DNA from: Methylobacterium sp. Leaf108
Lineage (GTDB): Bacteria; Pseudomonadota; Alphaproteobacteria; Rhizobiales; Beijerinckiaceae
Reading direction: 5' to 3'
Assembly: GCF_001423265.1 (NCBI RefSeq)
Contig: NZ_LMND01000004.1
Location: 21,118-85,117, forward strand
DNA length: 64,000 nt
The position numbers were made by a program, and so were the translations under genes. Each line of letters begins with the position of its first letter. The stretch's first letter is position 1. Below the pieces are notes generated by a model. That model was not told where the DNA came from and made no database searches. It saw nothing but the letters and a program-made list of their open reading frames with translations. Positions 1 to 7,793 of this stretch are shown here, one piece after another.

Positions 1-317
1 AGAACCCCGAGGGTGCCCGGGCGATCTACGCCTTCGCCGTGACGGCCGGTCCTTTGCCGGCGCCACGGGTGTTCGCCACCCTGGAGGCGGGCGTGGCCGA
101 CGGGCTCGCCGTCGACGAGGCGGGCCGGGTCTATGCCGCCTGCGTCGACGGCGTGCGGGTGTTCGGGTCCAGCGGCGCCCCGCTCGGGCGCATCGCCACC
201 GCGACGGCGGCGGCCAACGTCGCCTTCGGCGGGCCGGACGGACGCCGCCTGTTCGTCTGCGCCGGCCCGGCCGTCCACGCGATCGACCTCCAGGTCCGCG
301 GCGCCCGCTTCGCCTGA
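1..317 (+). CDS. SMP-30/gluconolactonase-type beta-propeller protein, C-terminal part (5' end outside window)
   Basis: The open frame enters from the left edge (first full codon at base 3) and ends at a TGA at 315-317, so only about the last 104 residues are present. The fragment has the alternating pattern of a lactonase-like propeller, with segments such as DGLAVDEAGRVYAAC followed by a strand reading GVRVFGSSG. SMP-30/gluconolactonase proteins hydrolyse sugar lactones and close their propeller with such a strand pair. The next gene starts 26 bases later on the same strand and encodes another propeller, so the two are probably co-transcribed. The substrate cannot be told from this fragment. 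The frame assignment is secure; the family call rests on a short stretch. Confidence 0.7.
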   Translation, partial: NPEGARAIYAFAVTAGPLPAPRVFATLEAGVADGLAVDEAGRVYAACVDGVRVFGSSGAPLGRIATATAAANVAFGGPDGRRLFVCAGPAVHAIDLQVRGARFA

Positions 318-343
318 TTTTCGCCCTCTCGACCGGAGCCCGC

Positions 344-1522
344 ATGACCCTCGACCGCCGCCACCTGATGACCGCGACCGGAGCCGCCGCGCTGGCCCTG
401 ACCACGCCGGCGGCGAGCCGGGACGGGGCCGCTCCCGGGGACGGCGTGGCGCGTGATCGCACGCGAGGACCGATGGAGCTCGCCCGGGTCGCCCATGCCC
501 CGTCGAACCCCACCGGGCTCGCCATTTCGCGGGGCGGCCGGTTCTTCGTCATGATGCCCCGCTTCGAGGCCGCGGTCCCCTTCACCCTGGGCGAGGTGAT
601 GCCCGACGGGCAGGTCCGGCCGTTCCCGGACCTCGCCACCAACGCCATCGATCCGGCACAGCCGCAGGCCCGGCTGTTCCACGTGCCCAACGGCGTGTTC
701 GACGACGAGGACCACCTCTGGGTGCTCGATGCCGGCCTGCCGGACGGCGCGGGGCCGCCGGTGCCGGGGGGGCCCAAGCTCGTGCGGATCGACATCGCGG
801 CGGCCGCGATCCGCCGGGTGGTCCCCCTCGAGGCGGGCGTCGTGCCGACCTCCTCCCTCAACGACCTGCGCCTCGACATCGGCCCCGGCCGGGCGCTCGC
901 CTACGTCACCGACCAGGGCCAGGACGGCGAGGGGGCGATCCTCGCCGTGGACCTCGCCGACGGCCGGGTGGTGCGGCGCCTGGCCGGCCACGCCAGCACC
1001 CGGTCGCAGAAGGGTCTCCTCAAGCTCGTGGAGGGCGAGGCGGTGATGCAGCGCAAGGGCGAGGGCCCGCCCCGCCCCGTCCAGGGCGGCGCCAACGGCA
1101 TCGCGCTGAGCGCCGACCGCAAGCGCCTGTACTACGCGCCCCTGATGGGCCGGCGGCTGTATGCGGTGGACACCGCCTCCCTCCTCGACCGCCAAGCCTC
1201 CGACGCCGCGGTGGCGGCCGGCGTCGAGGACCTCGGCGAGAAGGGCATGACCGGCGGCCTCGCCACCGACGCGCGGGACCGGGTCTACCTCGCCCTGCAG
1301 GAGCACAACGCCGTGGGGCGGCGCGACCCCGACGGCACGGTCTCGATCCTGGCCACCGACCCGCGCCTGATCTGGGCCGACACCTTCGCGATCACCGCCG
1401 ACCGCTGGCTCTACATCACCGCGGCCCAGGTCAACCGCCGCCCCGAGTACAACCGCGGCCAGGACCGGCGGGTGACGCCCTACGCGATCCTGCGGATGCG
1501 AATCGACGCCGACCCGGCCTGA
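344..1522 (+). CDS. Major royal jelly/yellow-family beta-propeller protein with Tat-type leader
   Basis: This 392-residue protein begins with a leader containing a twin arginine (R5-R6) followed by an Ala/Leu-rich stretch, which suggests export by the Tat pathway. The mature part resembles bacterial members of the major royal jelly protein/yellow family: a conserved region near the start reads PTGLAISRGGRFFV, and later segments carry the DDEDHLWVLDAG, NDLRLD and GANGIALS motifs of the six-bladed propeller. Bacterial members are often annotated as gluconolactonase or L-dopachrome tautomerase-related proteins, but few have a tested function. It follows the truncated lactonase-like gene by 26 bases, consistent with a small sugar-lactone or aldose-oxidation operon. 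The start has a Tat leader immediately after it, which supports the choice of ATG. Confidence 0.8.
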   Translation: MTLDRRHLMTATGAAALALTTPAASRDGAAPGDGVARDRTRGPMELARVAHAPSNPTGLAISRGGRFFVMMPRFEAAVPFTLGEVMPDGQVRPFPDLATNAIDPAQPQARLFHVPNGVFDDEDHLWVLDAGLPDGAGPPVPGGPKLVRIDIAAAAIRRVVPLEAGVVPTSSLNDLRLDIGPGRALAYVTDQGQDGEGAILAVDLADGRVVRRLAGHASTRSQKGLLKLVEGEAVMQRKGEGPPRPVQGGANGIALSADRKRLYYAPLMGRRLYAVDTASLLDRQASDAAVAAGVEDLGEKGMTGGLATDARDRVYLALQEHNAVGRRDPDGTVSILATDPRLIWADTFAITADRWLYITAAQVNRRPEYNRGQDRRVTPYAILRMRIDADPA

Positions 1523-1808
1523 CATCGGGCGGGGTGCGGCTCACCCCGTCACGGGACACGGCCGCTTTCCCGGAGCAGCGCCGCGCCGCGAGCCGATCCG
1601 CCGCAGGCGCAGGCCCCGGCCGACAGGTCACGCGACCCGCTATCGCGCGCCCTCCGGGCAACTTATGCTAATGCGGACCCGCGAACATCTGTCGTCTTCG
1701 CGCTCGACCGACAATCCGTCGCGCACGCCACGTCGTCCCGTACCCTTTCCTCTGTCGATCGTCTCTACCCAGGGTAGCCTGGCCGAGACAGGACCGCCGC
1801 CGGTGACC

Positions 1809-2534
1809 ATGATATCGCCCGAAGACCTCAAGCTCCTGGTCCGCAAGCTCTCGAGCATCGAACACATCTCCGATGCGGAGAAGCGGGCCGTCGAAACCCT
1901 GCCCTTCACCAAGCGGCGCCTCGACAGCGGCCACGACATCGTCCGCGAGAAGGACCGGCCGACCCAGTGCTGCCTGATCCTCGACGGGTGGGCCTGCCGC
2001 TACAAGATCCTCACCGAGGGCAAGCGGCAGATCATGTCGTTCCACATCCCCGGCGACATCCCCGACCTGCAGAGCCTGCACCTGCGGGTGATGGACCACA
2101 ACCTCGCAACGGTGACGCCCTGCACGGTGGCCTTCATCCCGCACGAGGCGGTCCTCGACATCACCCGCCGCTTCCCGGGCATCACGGGCGCCCTGTGGCG
2201 CGACACCCTCGTCGACGCCTCGATCTTCCGCGAGTGGATGACCGGCCTCGGGCGCCGCTCGGCCAGCGGGCGCATCGCCCACCTGTTCTGCGAGATGTAC
2301 GTCAAGCTGAACGCCCTCGGGCTGGCGGAGGGCTATCGCTGCGAATGGCCGATCACCCAGGTCGACATCGCCGATGCGCTGGGCCTCTCCAACGTCCACG
2401 TCAACCGCGTGCTGCAGGACCTTCGCAGCCAGAAGCTGATCGCGCTGGGCGGACGCACCCTGGTGATCGAGGATTGGCACGGCCTGACCGAGGCGGCGGA
2501 ATTCGACCCGCTCTATCTCCACTTCGACGACTGA
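1809..2534 (+). CDS. Crp/Fnr-family transcriptional regulator
   Basis: The 241-residue product has an N-terminal cyclic-nucleotide-binding-like beta barrel (about residues 25-150, with the motifs LDSGHDIVRE and FHIPGDIPDLQSL) and a C-terminal winged helix-turn-helix (about 180-230), where VDIADALGLSNVHVNRVL is the typical recognition region. No Fnr-type Cys cluster is visible, so oxygen sensing by an iron-sulphur centre is unlikely. Similar proteins in Methylobacterium and Bradyrhizobium are annotated only as Crp/Fnr regulators. The frame stays open upstream to 1665, but the extra 48 residues are low-complexity and unlike the family, so the ATG at 1809 was chosen. The 3' end overlaps the convergent glucosyltransferase by 22 bases. 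The regulated genes are unknown. Confidence 0.85.
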   Translation: MISPEDLKLLVRKLSSIEHISDAEKRAVETLPFTKRRLDSGHDIVREKDRPTQCCLILDGWACRYKILTEGKRQIMSFHIPGDIPDLQSLHLRVMDHNLATVTPCTVAFIPHEAVLDITRRFPGITGALWRDTLVDASIFREWMTGLGRRSASGRIAHLFCEMYVKLNALGLAEGYRCEWPITQVDIADALGLSNVHVNRVLQDLRSQKLIALGGRTLVIEDWHGLTEAAEFDPLYLHFDD

Positions 2535-4303
2535 AGATCGGTCTCCCGCGCGATCTCTTCCGGGGTGGCGCAGAGGCCGAGGCGGACCATCGCCCGGCCG
2601 ACGCCGGGCGAGGCGGTGGCCACCGCGAAGGGAATGCCGAGGAGGTAGCCCAGCGTCAGCGGCAGGCTCCAGACGAAGGCGGCGGGGCCGAGCGCGAGGA
2701 GCGCGAGGCCGAGGCCGAGCCCGAAGGCGAGGCAGGGCCACAGGCGGCGCAGGGCCGTCGTCCACCGCACCCCTTGCGCGTCGCGGTTCTGCCGGCCCCA
2801 GGCGTGCCGGGGACTGACGAGGCGCTGGCCCATGAACAGCGTGAGCCGGAAGCTGCTCACGGCCAGGAGCACGAAGGAGAACGCCAGTTCCAGGAGGGCA
2901 CCGGCCGTCACCCGCGCCAGCCCGCCGTGGGCGCGGGTCGCGCGGCGGGACGTGAGCACGTCGAGGTAGCCGGCGAGCTTGGGCGCCATCGAGGCGGCCA
3001 GCCACGCCAGGTAGAGCCCCGCGGCCAGGGCCACGGGAAAGCCCTCCTCCACCTGCATCAGCTTGAAGGGCACCAGGACGAGGGCCAGGGTCAGTGCGGG
3101 CGCGGTCAGGAACATCATCACCGCCGCGGCGAGCTGGAACCGGCTGACCGGGTGCAGGCCCGGCATCCGCATCAGGCGCAGGTACTGCAGGTTGCCGAAG
3201 CACCAGCGAACCTCGCGGTCGACGTGGTCGAACAGCGTCGGCGGGTTGTCCTCGAAGCTGCCGCCCTCCACCGGCAGCACCCGCACCTCGTAGCCGGCCC
3301 GGCGCATCAGCACCGCTTCGATCTGGTCGTGGGACAGGATCGGGCCGCCGAAGATCCCATCGGGCAGCACCGGCATGCGGCAGTGGCTGGCGAACGGGCG
3401 GATGCGCACCAGGGCGTTGTGCCCCCAGAACGGGCCGCAATCGCCCGTCCACCACGCCGACCCCATCGTGTAGGGGCGCATGCCCTGGCGCATCCCGAAC
3501 TGGAAGATGCGGGCGAAGGGGCTGGCCGAGGGCGCCCCGACCACGAGGCTCTGGAGGATGCCGATGCCGGGGTACGCCTGCATGATCCGCACGAGGCGCA
3601 GGATGCAGGCCCCGTCCATCAGGCTGTCGGCGTCCAGCGGCAGCATCAGGTCGCAGGTCCCGCCGTGGGCGCGGCAGAAATCCTGGAGGTTGCCGGCCTT
3701 GAAGCCGGTGTTGTGCGCCCGGCGCCGGTAGGCGATACGGTGACGCTCCGCGAGCGGGCTGCGGGCGCGCCAGTCGGCCACCGCCCGCTCCTCGGCCGCC
3801 GCCACCGACGGGTCGTCGCTGTCGCTGAGCACGTGATAGGCGAAGGCCCGGCCCCAGCCGGTGGCGTCGAGGCTGGCCTTGACCCGCTCGAACCGCGCCA
3901 GCGCCCGGGCCGGGTCCTCATTGCGCAGGGTCATCACCACGGCGGTGGCGATGCGGATCGGCTCCTGGCCGGTGATCGCGAAGGGGGCGGCCGCCGCGAG
4001 GCCCTCCGCACCCCGGCGCATCAGCCAGAGGCCGATCGCCGCGTTCCAGAACCCCAGCACCGTCCAGGGCAGGGAGAGGGCGCAGCAGGCCAGCAGCGCC
4101 AGATCGACGAGGCTCCAGCCGCCCGCCCCGAGCACGACCGCCGTCAGCCCGAGGAGGACGAGGCTGCTCGCGAGGTTGAGGGCGAGCACCAGCATGCGGC
4201 GCCAGCGCAGGGTTTTGCGGGGTTGTAGGCCCGCGGGCGTCGTGAGAGGAGCGCCACCGTCCGCCTCCGTGCACCGGGGCTGCAAGGAGTCGACGTGAAT
4301 CAT
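2513..4303 (-). CDS. mdoH: Glucans biosynthesis glucosyltransferase H
   Basis: This 596-residue inner-membrane enzyme matches the OpgH/MdoH family, which builds the beta-glucan backbone of osmoregulated periplasmic glucans from UDP-glucose. Two N-terminal membrane helices (about residues 35-85) precede a family-2 glycosyltransferase domain with VVMTLRNEDP, the LDADSLM DxD-type motif near residue 225, SFEDN, and an RxxRW-type motif (REVRWCFGNLQ) near 363, followed by several C-terminal membrane helices. It is shorter than the enterobacterial enzyme (about 850 residues) because it lacks the long N-terminal extension, as in other alphaproteobacteria. No mdoG partner lies within the window. The assigned start overlaps the start of the divergent dehydrogenase gene by nine bases; an internal ATG (complement of 4193-4195) is possible but would remove the basic residues before the first helix. 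Confidence 0.92.
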   Translation of the reverse strand: MIHVDSLQPRCTEADGGAPLTTPAGLQPRKTLRWRRMLVLALNLASSLVLLGLTAVVLGAGGWSLVDLALLACCALSLPWTVLGFWNAAIGLWLMRRGAEGLAAAAPFAITGQEPIRIATAVVMTLRNEDPARALARFERVKASLDATGWGRAFAYHVLSDSDDPSVAAAEERAVADWRARSPLAERHRIAYRRRAHNTGFKAGNLQDFCRAHGGTCDLMLPLDADSLMDGACILRLVRIMQAYPGIGILQSLVVGAPSASPFARIFQFGMRQGMRPYTMGSAWWTGDCGPFWGHNALVRIRPFASHCRMPVLPDGIFGGPILSHDQIEAVLMRRAGYEVRVLPVEGGSFEDNPPTLFDHVDREVRWCFGNLQYLRLMRMPGLHPVSRFQLAAAVMMFLTAPALTLALVLVPFKLMQVEEGFPVALAAGLYLAWLAASMAPKLAGYLDVLTSRRATRAHGGLARVTAGALLELAFSFVLLAVSSFRLTLFMGQRLVSPRHAWGRQNRDAQGVRWTTALRRLWPCLAFGLGLGLALLALGPAAFVWSLPLTLGYLLGIPFAVATASPGVGRAMVRLGLCATPEEIARETDLQSSKWR

Positions 4304-5308
4304 CGGGAGACATCCGGCGCAGCGGTTCGGGAAGCGGAAGGGCTGACGGCGCTCTGGTATACCGCCGTCGGACAAGCCGAGCTGCGACACGAGGTTCCGG
4401 CTGCGCCTGAGCCCGGCGCGGTTCCCGTCGAGACCCTGTGGAGCGGCATCAGCCGCGGTACGGAACGCCTCGTCTTCGAGGGACTCGTGCCCGAGACCCT
4501 GTACGACCGCATGCGTGCCCCGGCCCAGGAGGGGCAGTTCCCCTTCCCCGTCAAGTACGGCTACTGCGCCGTCGGGCGGATCGCGGCCCCTGACGCGGCC
4601 GGCACCGGCCTCGTCTTCGCGCTGCAGCCGCACCAGGACCAGTTCTTCGCGCAGGCCGCCGACCTGTGCCCGATCCCCGCCGGGGTGCCGCCGCGCCGGG
4701 CGGTGCTGGGCGCCAACATGGAGACCGCCCTCAACGCGGTCTGGGATTCGGGCGCCGGCCCCGGCGACCGCATCGCCGTCGTCGGCGCCGGCGTGGTCGG
4801 CCTGCTCGTGGCCTATCTCGCGGCCGGCATCGTCGGCTGCGAGGTCACGGTGATCGACGTGCTGCCCGAACGGGCCGCCGTCGCCGAACGGCTCGGCGCC
4901 GCCTTCGCGCGTCCCGCCGACGCCCGGCCCGGCGAGGCCGACGTGGTGTTCCACGCCAGCGCCAGCCAGGACGGGCTCGCCCTGGCCCTGACGCTCGCCG
5001 GCGACGAGGCCCGGGTGGTGGAGCTGAGCTGGTACGGCGCGCGCAGCGTCGCCGCACCGCTGGGCCTCGATTTCCACGTGCGGCGCCTCAGCCTGGTCTC
5101 GAGCCAGGTCGGCCGGGTCTCGGCCTCGCGCCGGCCGCGCTGGAGCTACGCCCGCCGGATGCACAAGGCCATGGGCCTCCTGGCCGATCCGCGCCTCGAC
5201 GCGCTCATCACCGGCGAGGTCGCCTTCGCCGACCTGCCCGAATCCCTGCCGCGCCTGCTGGCCGCCGGCGCGCCGGGCCTCTGCACCGTGGTGCGCTACG
5301 CCCTCTGA
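4295..5308 (+). CDS. BchC-like medium-chain dehydrogenase without zinc-ligand lobe
   Basis: The 337-residue protein is a medium-chain dehydrogenase/reductase. The NAD(P)-binding Rossmann fold starts near residue 162 with VVGAGVVGLLVAYLA. The N-terminal catalytic region reads SGISRGTE where classical zinc alcohol dehydrogenases have a GxCGTD-type motif with the catalytic cysteine, and no structural four-Cys lobe is present. This pattern recalls bacteriochlorophyllide dehydrogenase BchC and related proteins rather than true alcohol dehydrogenases. The GTG start at 4295 lies inside the 5' end of the divergent mdoH gene, so a later start is possible. The gene opens a tightly packed series with the PTPS-like, glycosyltransferase and methyltransferase genes, which suggests a redox step in the same pathway. 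The substrate is unknown. Confidence 0.75.
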   Translation: MNHRETSGAAVREAEGLTALWYTAVGQAELRHEVPAAPEPGAVPVETLWSGISRGTERLVFEGLVPETLYDRMRAPAQEGQFPFPVKYGYCAVGRIAAPDAAGTGLVFALQPHQDQFFAQAADLCPIPAGVPPRRAVLGANMETALNAVWDSGAGPGDRIAVVGAGVVGLLVAYLAAGIVGCEVTVIDVLPERAAVAERLGAAFARPADARPGEADVVFHASASQDGLALALTLAGDEARVVELSWYGARSVAAPLGLDFHVRRLSLVSSQVGRVSASRRPRWSYARRMHKAMGLLADPRLDALITGEVAFADLPESLPRLLAAGAPGLCTVVRYAL

Positions 5309-5338
5309 GCACCGTCACCAACCCCGAGGACACCCTGC

Positions 5339-5743
5339 ATGTACGCCATCGAAGTCCGCGAGCACGTCATGATCGCCCACAGCTTTCGCGGCGACCTGTT
5401 CGGGCCGGCCCAGGCGCTCCACGGCGCCACCTTCGTCGTGGACGTCGCCTTCTACCGCACCAGCCTCACCGAGGACGGGGTGGTGGTGGACATCGGCCGG
5501 GCCGGCGAGGCGCTCAAGCGCATCCTGGCGCCGATCAACTACACGAACCTCGATACGCTGCCGCAGTTCGCCGGCATCAACACCACCACCGAGTTCCTGT
5601 GCGGGCACATCCACGGGGCGATGGCGGCGGCGGCGCGGGCCGGCGACCTCGGCCCCGGCGGCGAGGGCGTCGAGCGCCTGCGCGTGACCCTGCACGAATC
5701 CCACATCGCCCGGGCCTGGTTCGAGGGCCCGGTGGCGCCGTGA
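5339..5743 (+). CDS. Divergent 6-pyruvoyltetrahydropterin synthase/QueD-family protein lacking catalytic residues
   Basis: The 134-residue protein has the tunnel-fold layout of the PTPS/QueD family: AHSF near the N-terminus (H14), LHGATF (H28), NTTTEF in place of the usual pterin-binding PTxE segment, and a C-terminal LHES glutamate that normally anchors the pterin ring. The usual HGH zinc pair is HGA here (A30), the catalytic cysteine four residues before the first HGH histidine is an alanine (A24), and the catalytic His of the LDHHYLN segment is absent (the region reads PINYTNLD). The pterin-anchoring glutamate is kept while zinc and catalytic residues are lost, so canonical PTPS or QueD chemistry is unlikely. 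The stop overlaps the GTG of the glycosyltransferase, indicating translational coupling. Confidence 0.8.
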   Translation: MYAIEVREHVMIAHSFRGDLFGPAQALHGATFVVDVAFYRTSLTEDGVVVDIGRAGEALKRILAPINYTNLDTLPQFAGINTTTEFLCGHIHGAMAAAARAGDLGPGGEGVERLRVTLHESHIARAWFEGPVAP

Positions 5744-6792
5744 CCGCGGTCTCCTTCCTCGTCCCCGGGGATCTGGCCACCCCCACCGGCGGCTACGCCT
5801 ATGCCCGGCGGCTCCTCGCCCATCTGCCGGCGCAGGGGGTGGAGGTCATGGCCGTCTCGCTGCCGGGGTCGTTCCCGCACCCGAGCGAGGCCGACCTCGC
5901 CCTCACCGCCCAGGTCCTGGCGGCGACGCCGCGCGGCAGCGTGCTGCTCGTCGACGGTCTCGCCTACGGCGCCCTGCCGCCGGCCGTCCTCGCCCTGGCG
6001 GGGACGCGCCCGGTCGTGGCCCTCGTCCACCATCCCCTCGGCCTCGAGGCGGGGCTGAGCGCCGAGGCGGCCGCCCGCCTCGTCGCTGTCGAGCGCGCCG
6101 CCCTGGCGCTGGCCGCCCGCGTGGTGGTGACGAGCCGCTTCACCCGCGCCCTGCTGGTCTCCGATTTCGGGGTGCCGGCCGCGCGCATCGCGGTGGCCGA
6201 GCCCGGCACCGACCCGGCGCCCCGCGCGCCCGGCGGCGGGACGCGAACCGTGCAGCTCCTCGCCATCGGCGCGGTGACCCCGCGCAAAGGCTTCGACCAT
6301 CTGGTCGCCGCCCTTGCGGGCCTGGCCGGCCTCGACTGGCACCTCACCATCGCCGGGGCCTGCGACCGGGCGCCCGGGCATGTTGCCGACGTCCGCCGGG
6401 CCATCGCCGCCGCCGGGCTCGAGGCGCGGATCACGCTGGCCGGCACGGTCTCGGCGGCCCGCCTCGACGCGCTCTACGCGCAGGCCGACCTCGTGGTCTC
6501 GCCCTCCCTGTTCGAGGGCTTCGGAATGGCGCTGGCCGAGGCCCTCGCCCGCGGCCTGCCGGTGGTGGCGTCCACCGGCGGGGCCGCCGCCGAGACCGTG
6601 CCCGATGCCGCCGGGCTGAAGGTGGCGCCGGGCGACGTCGCCGCCCTCGCCGACGCCCTCCGGGCGATGATCGCCGATCCCGCCCGGCGCCGGGCGGCGG
6701 CGGAGGCCGCCTGGGCCGCCGGCGAGGACCTGACCCGCTGGCCCGACACGGCGGCCATCGTCGCCGCGACCCTGAGGGAGGCCCGAGCCTGA
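5740..6792 (+). CDS. GT4-type glycosyltransferase of the pterin-like cluster
   Basis: The 350-residue product is a GT-B glycosyltransferase (group 1/GT4). The C-terminal domain contains AIGAVTPRKGFDHLV, VSPSLFEGFGMALAEALARG with the EX7E catalytic pair (E259 and E267), and PVVAS. The N-terminal acceptor domain begins PGDLATPTGGYAYARRLL, typical of the GT4 fold. There is no signal peptide or membrane helix, so it acts in the cytoplasm. The GTG start at 5740 overlaps the stop of the PTPS-like gene (GTGA). Glycosylated pterins such as cyanopterin are known in cyanobacteria, so a pterin- or pyrimidine-type acceptor is a reasonable inference from context, but a lipid or other acceptor cannot be excluded. 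Confidence 0.85.
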   Translation: MTAVSFLVPGDLATPTGGYAYARRLLAHLPAQGVEVMAVSLPGSFPHPSEADLALTAQVLAATPRGSVLLVDGLAYGALPPAVLALAGTRPVVALVHHPLGLEAGLSAEAAARLVAVERAALALAARVVVTSRFTRALLVSDFGVPAARIAVAEPGTDPAPRAPGGGTRTVQLLAIGAVTPRKGFDHLVAALAGLAGLDWHLTIAGACDRAPGHVADVRRAIAAAGLEARITLAGTVSAARLDALYAQADLVVSPSLFEGFGMALAEALARGLPVVASTGGAAAETVPDAAGLKVAPGDVAALADALRAMIADPARRRAAAEAAWAAGEDLTRWPDTAAIVAATLREARA

Positions 6793-6854
6793 TGCGCAAC
6801 ACCGACATCCGGTTTTCCGGACCCATCGTGCGACCCCCGGGAGATCCCGCATGA
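6792..6854 (+). CDS. Possible 20-codon mini-ORF bridging two genes
   Basis: An ATG at 6792 overlaps the TGA of the glycosyltransferase (TGATG), and its own TGA at 6852-6854 overlaps the ATG of the methyltransferase (ATGA). The 20-residue peptide would begin MRNTDIRFSG and resembles nothing I recognise. It may serve only to carry ribosomes across the 58-base gap and so couple the two flanking genes, or it may be chance. A ribosome-binding site (GGGAGATCCCGC) also lies before the methyltransferase ATG, so coupling is not strictly needed. Confidence 0.3.
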   Translation: MRNTDIRFSGPIVRPPGDPA

Positions 6855-7744
6855 CCGGCTTCAGCAGCGAATGGCTCGCCCTGCGCGAGCCCGCCGACCA
6901 CGCCGCCCGCGACGCCGGCCTCGTGGCCGACCTGGGGCGGGCGCTGCCAGCCGACCGGGAGATCGGAATCGTCGATCTGGGCTGCGGCACCGGCTCGAAC
7001 CTGCGCGGGCTCAGTCCTCGCCTGGGACCACGCCAGTCGTGGCGGCTCGTCGACCACGACCCGGCCCTGCTGGCGGCCGCCCGCACCGCCCTCCTCGCCT
7101 GGGCCGACCGGGCCGCGACCGACGGCGAGACCCTCGTCCTGGAGAAGGGTGCCGCCCGCCTGCGGGTGACCTTCGCGGCCCTCGACCTCGCCGCCGGGCT
7201 CGGGTCAAATCTTGGATCCGGTCTCGGATCAGGTCTTGGATCCGATCTTGGCGCAGCCCTCGATCCCGCCCCGGATCTCGTCACGGCCGCGGCCCTGTTC
7301 GACCTCGTCTCGGCGGAGTGGGTCGCCGGGTTCGTCGAGGCCGTCGCGCAGACCGGGGCGGTCTTCTACACCGCCCTCAGCTACGACGGCACCGAGACCT
7401 GGGCGCCGCCGCACGCAGCCGACGCCGCCGTCCATGCCGCCTTCCTGGCACACCAGGGGATCGACAAGGGTTTCGGGGCGGCCCTGGGGCCGGGCGCCAC
7501 GGCGGCGCTGGCGCAGGAGTTCGGCCGCCACGGCTACGGCGTCGCCACCGCGCCGAGCCCCTGGGACCTCGGCCCCGGCCACGGCGCCCTGGTCCGCATG
7601 CTCAAGGACGGCAAGGCCGCGGCGGTGGCCCAGACCGGCCGCGTCGGTGCGGACGCCCTCGCCGACTGGACCGCCGCCCGCGGCCGCCCGGAGACCACGG
7701 CGCGCATCGGCCACGCCGATCTGTTGGCGATCCCGCCCCGGTAG
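6851..7744 (+). CDS. Class I SAM-dependent methyltransferase
   Basis: The 297-residue protein has the Rossmann-like SAM-binding motif IVDLGCGTGSNLRGL at about residues 38-52, followed by an acidic motif II (LVDHDPALL). The function follows from this fold; the methyl acceptor is unknown. A low-complexity insertion, GLGSNLGSGLGSGLGS, lies at about residues 116-135. It is built from a roughly 12-18-base repeat rich in GGATC and is probably a surface loop expanded by slippage. The gene is the fourth in the series dehydrogenase, PTPS-like, glycosyltransferase, methyltransferase, and converges with the cytochrome b561 gene 42 bases away. In that setting a role in decorating a GTP-derived product is plausible but inferred. 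Confidence 0.82.
   Translation: MTGFSSEWLALREPADHAARDAGLVADLGRALPADREIGIVDLGCGTGSNLRGLSPRLGPRQSWRLVDHDPALLAAARTALLAWADRAATDGETLVLEKGAARLRVTFAALDLAAGLGSNLGSGLGSGLGSDLGAALDPAPDLVTAAALFDLVSAEWVAGFVEAVAQTGAVFYTALSYDGTETWAPPHAADAAVHAAFLAHQGIDKGFGAALGPGATAALAQEFGRHGYGVATAPSPWDLGPGHGALVRMLKDGKAAAVAQTGRVGADALADWTAARGRPETTARIGHADLLAIPPR
7202..7251 (+). repeat. In-frame GGATC-rich tandem repeat inside the methyltransferase gene
   Basis: Short repeats of the type TCxGGATCxGGTCT occur in tandem and encode Gly-Leu-Gly-Ser units. The length is a multiple of three, so the frame is kept. It is one of many short tandem duplications in this window. Confidence 0.75.
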
Positions 7745-7793
7745 GGCGGTGGCTCGTCCGGCTGGGTCGGGCCGCCGCGCCGGTCCCTACCGG
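7738..7793. terminator. Inverted repeat across two convergent stop codons
   Basis: CCGGTAGGG at 7738-7746 is the reverse complement of CCCTACCGG at 7785-7793. Each arm contains the TAG stop of one of the two convergent genes. With a 38-base loop and no T-run this is a weak candidate for a bidirectional terminator. Confidence 0.3.

Noticed and set aside
2513..5164. Extension of mdoH by 287 codons upstream
   Set aside because: The added part overlaps the dehydrogenase gene on the other strand and has a shadow-type composition. MdoH homologues begin near the internal ATG at 4303.
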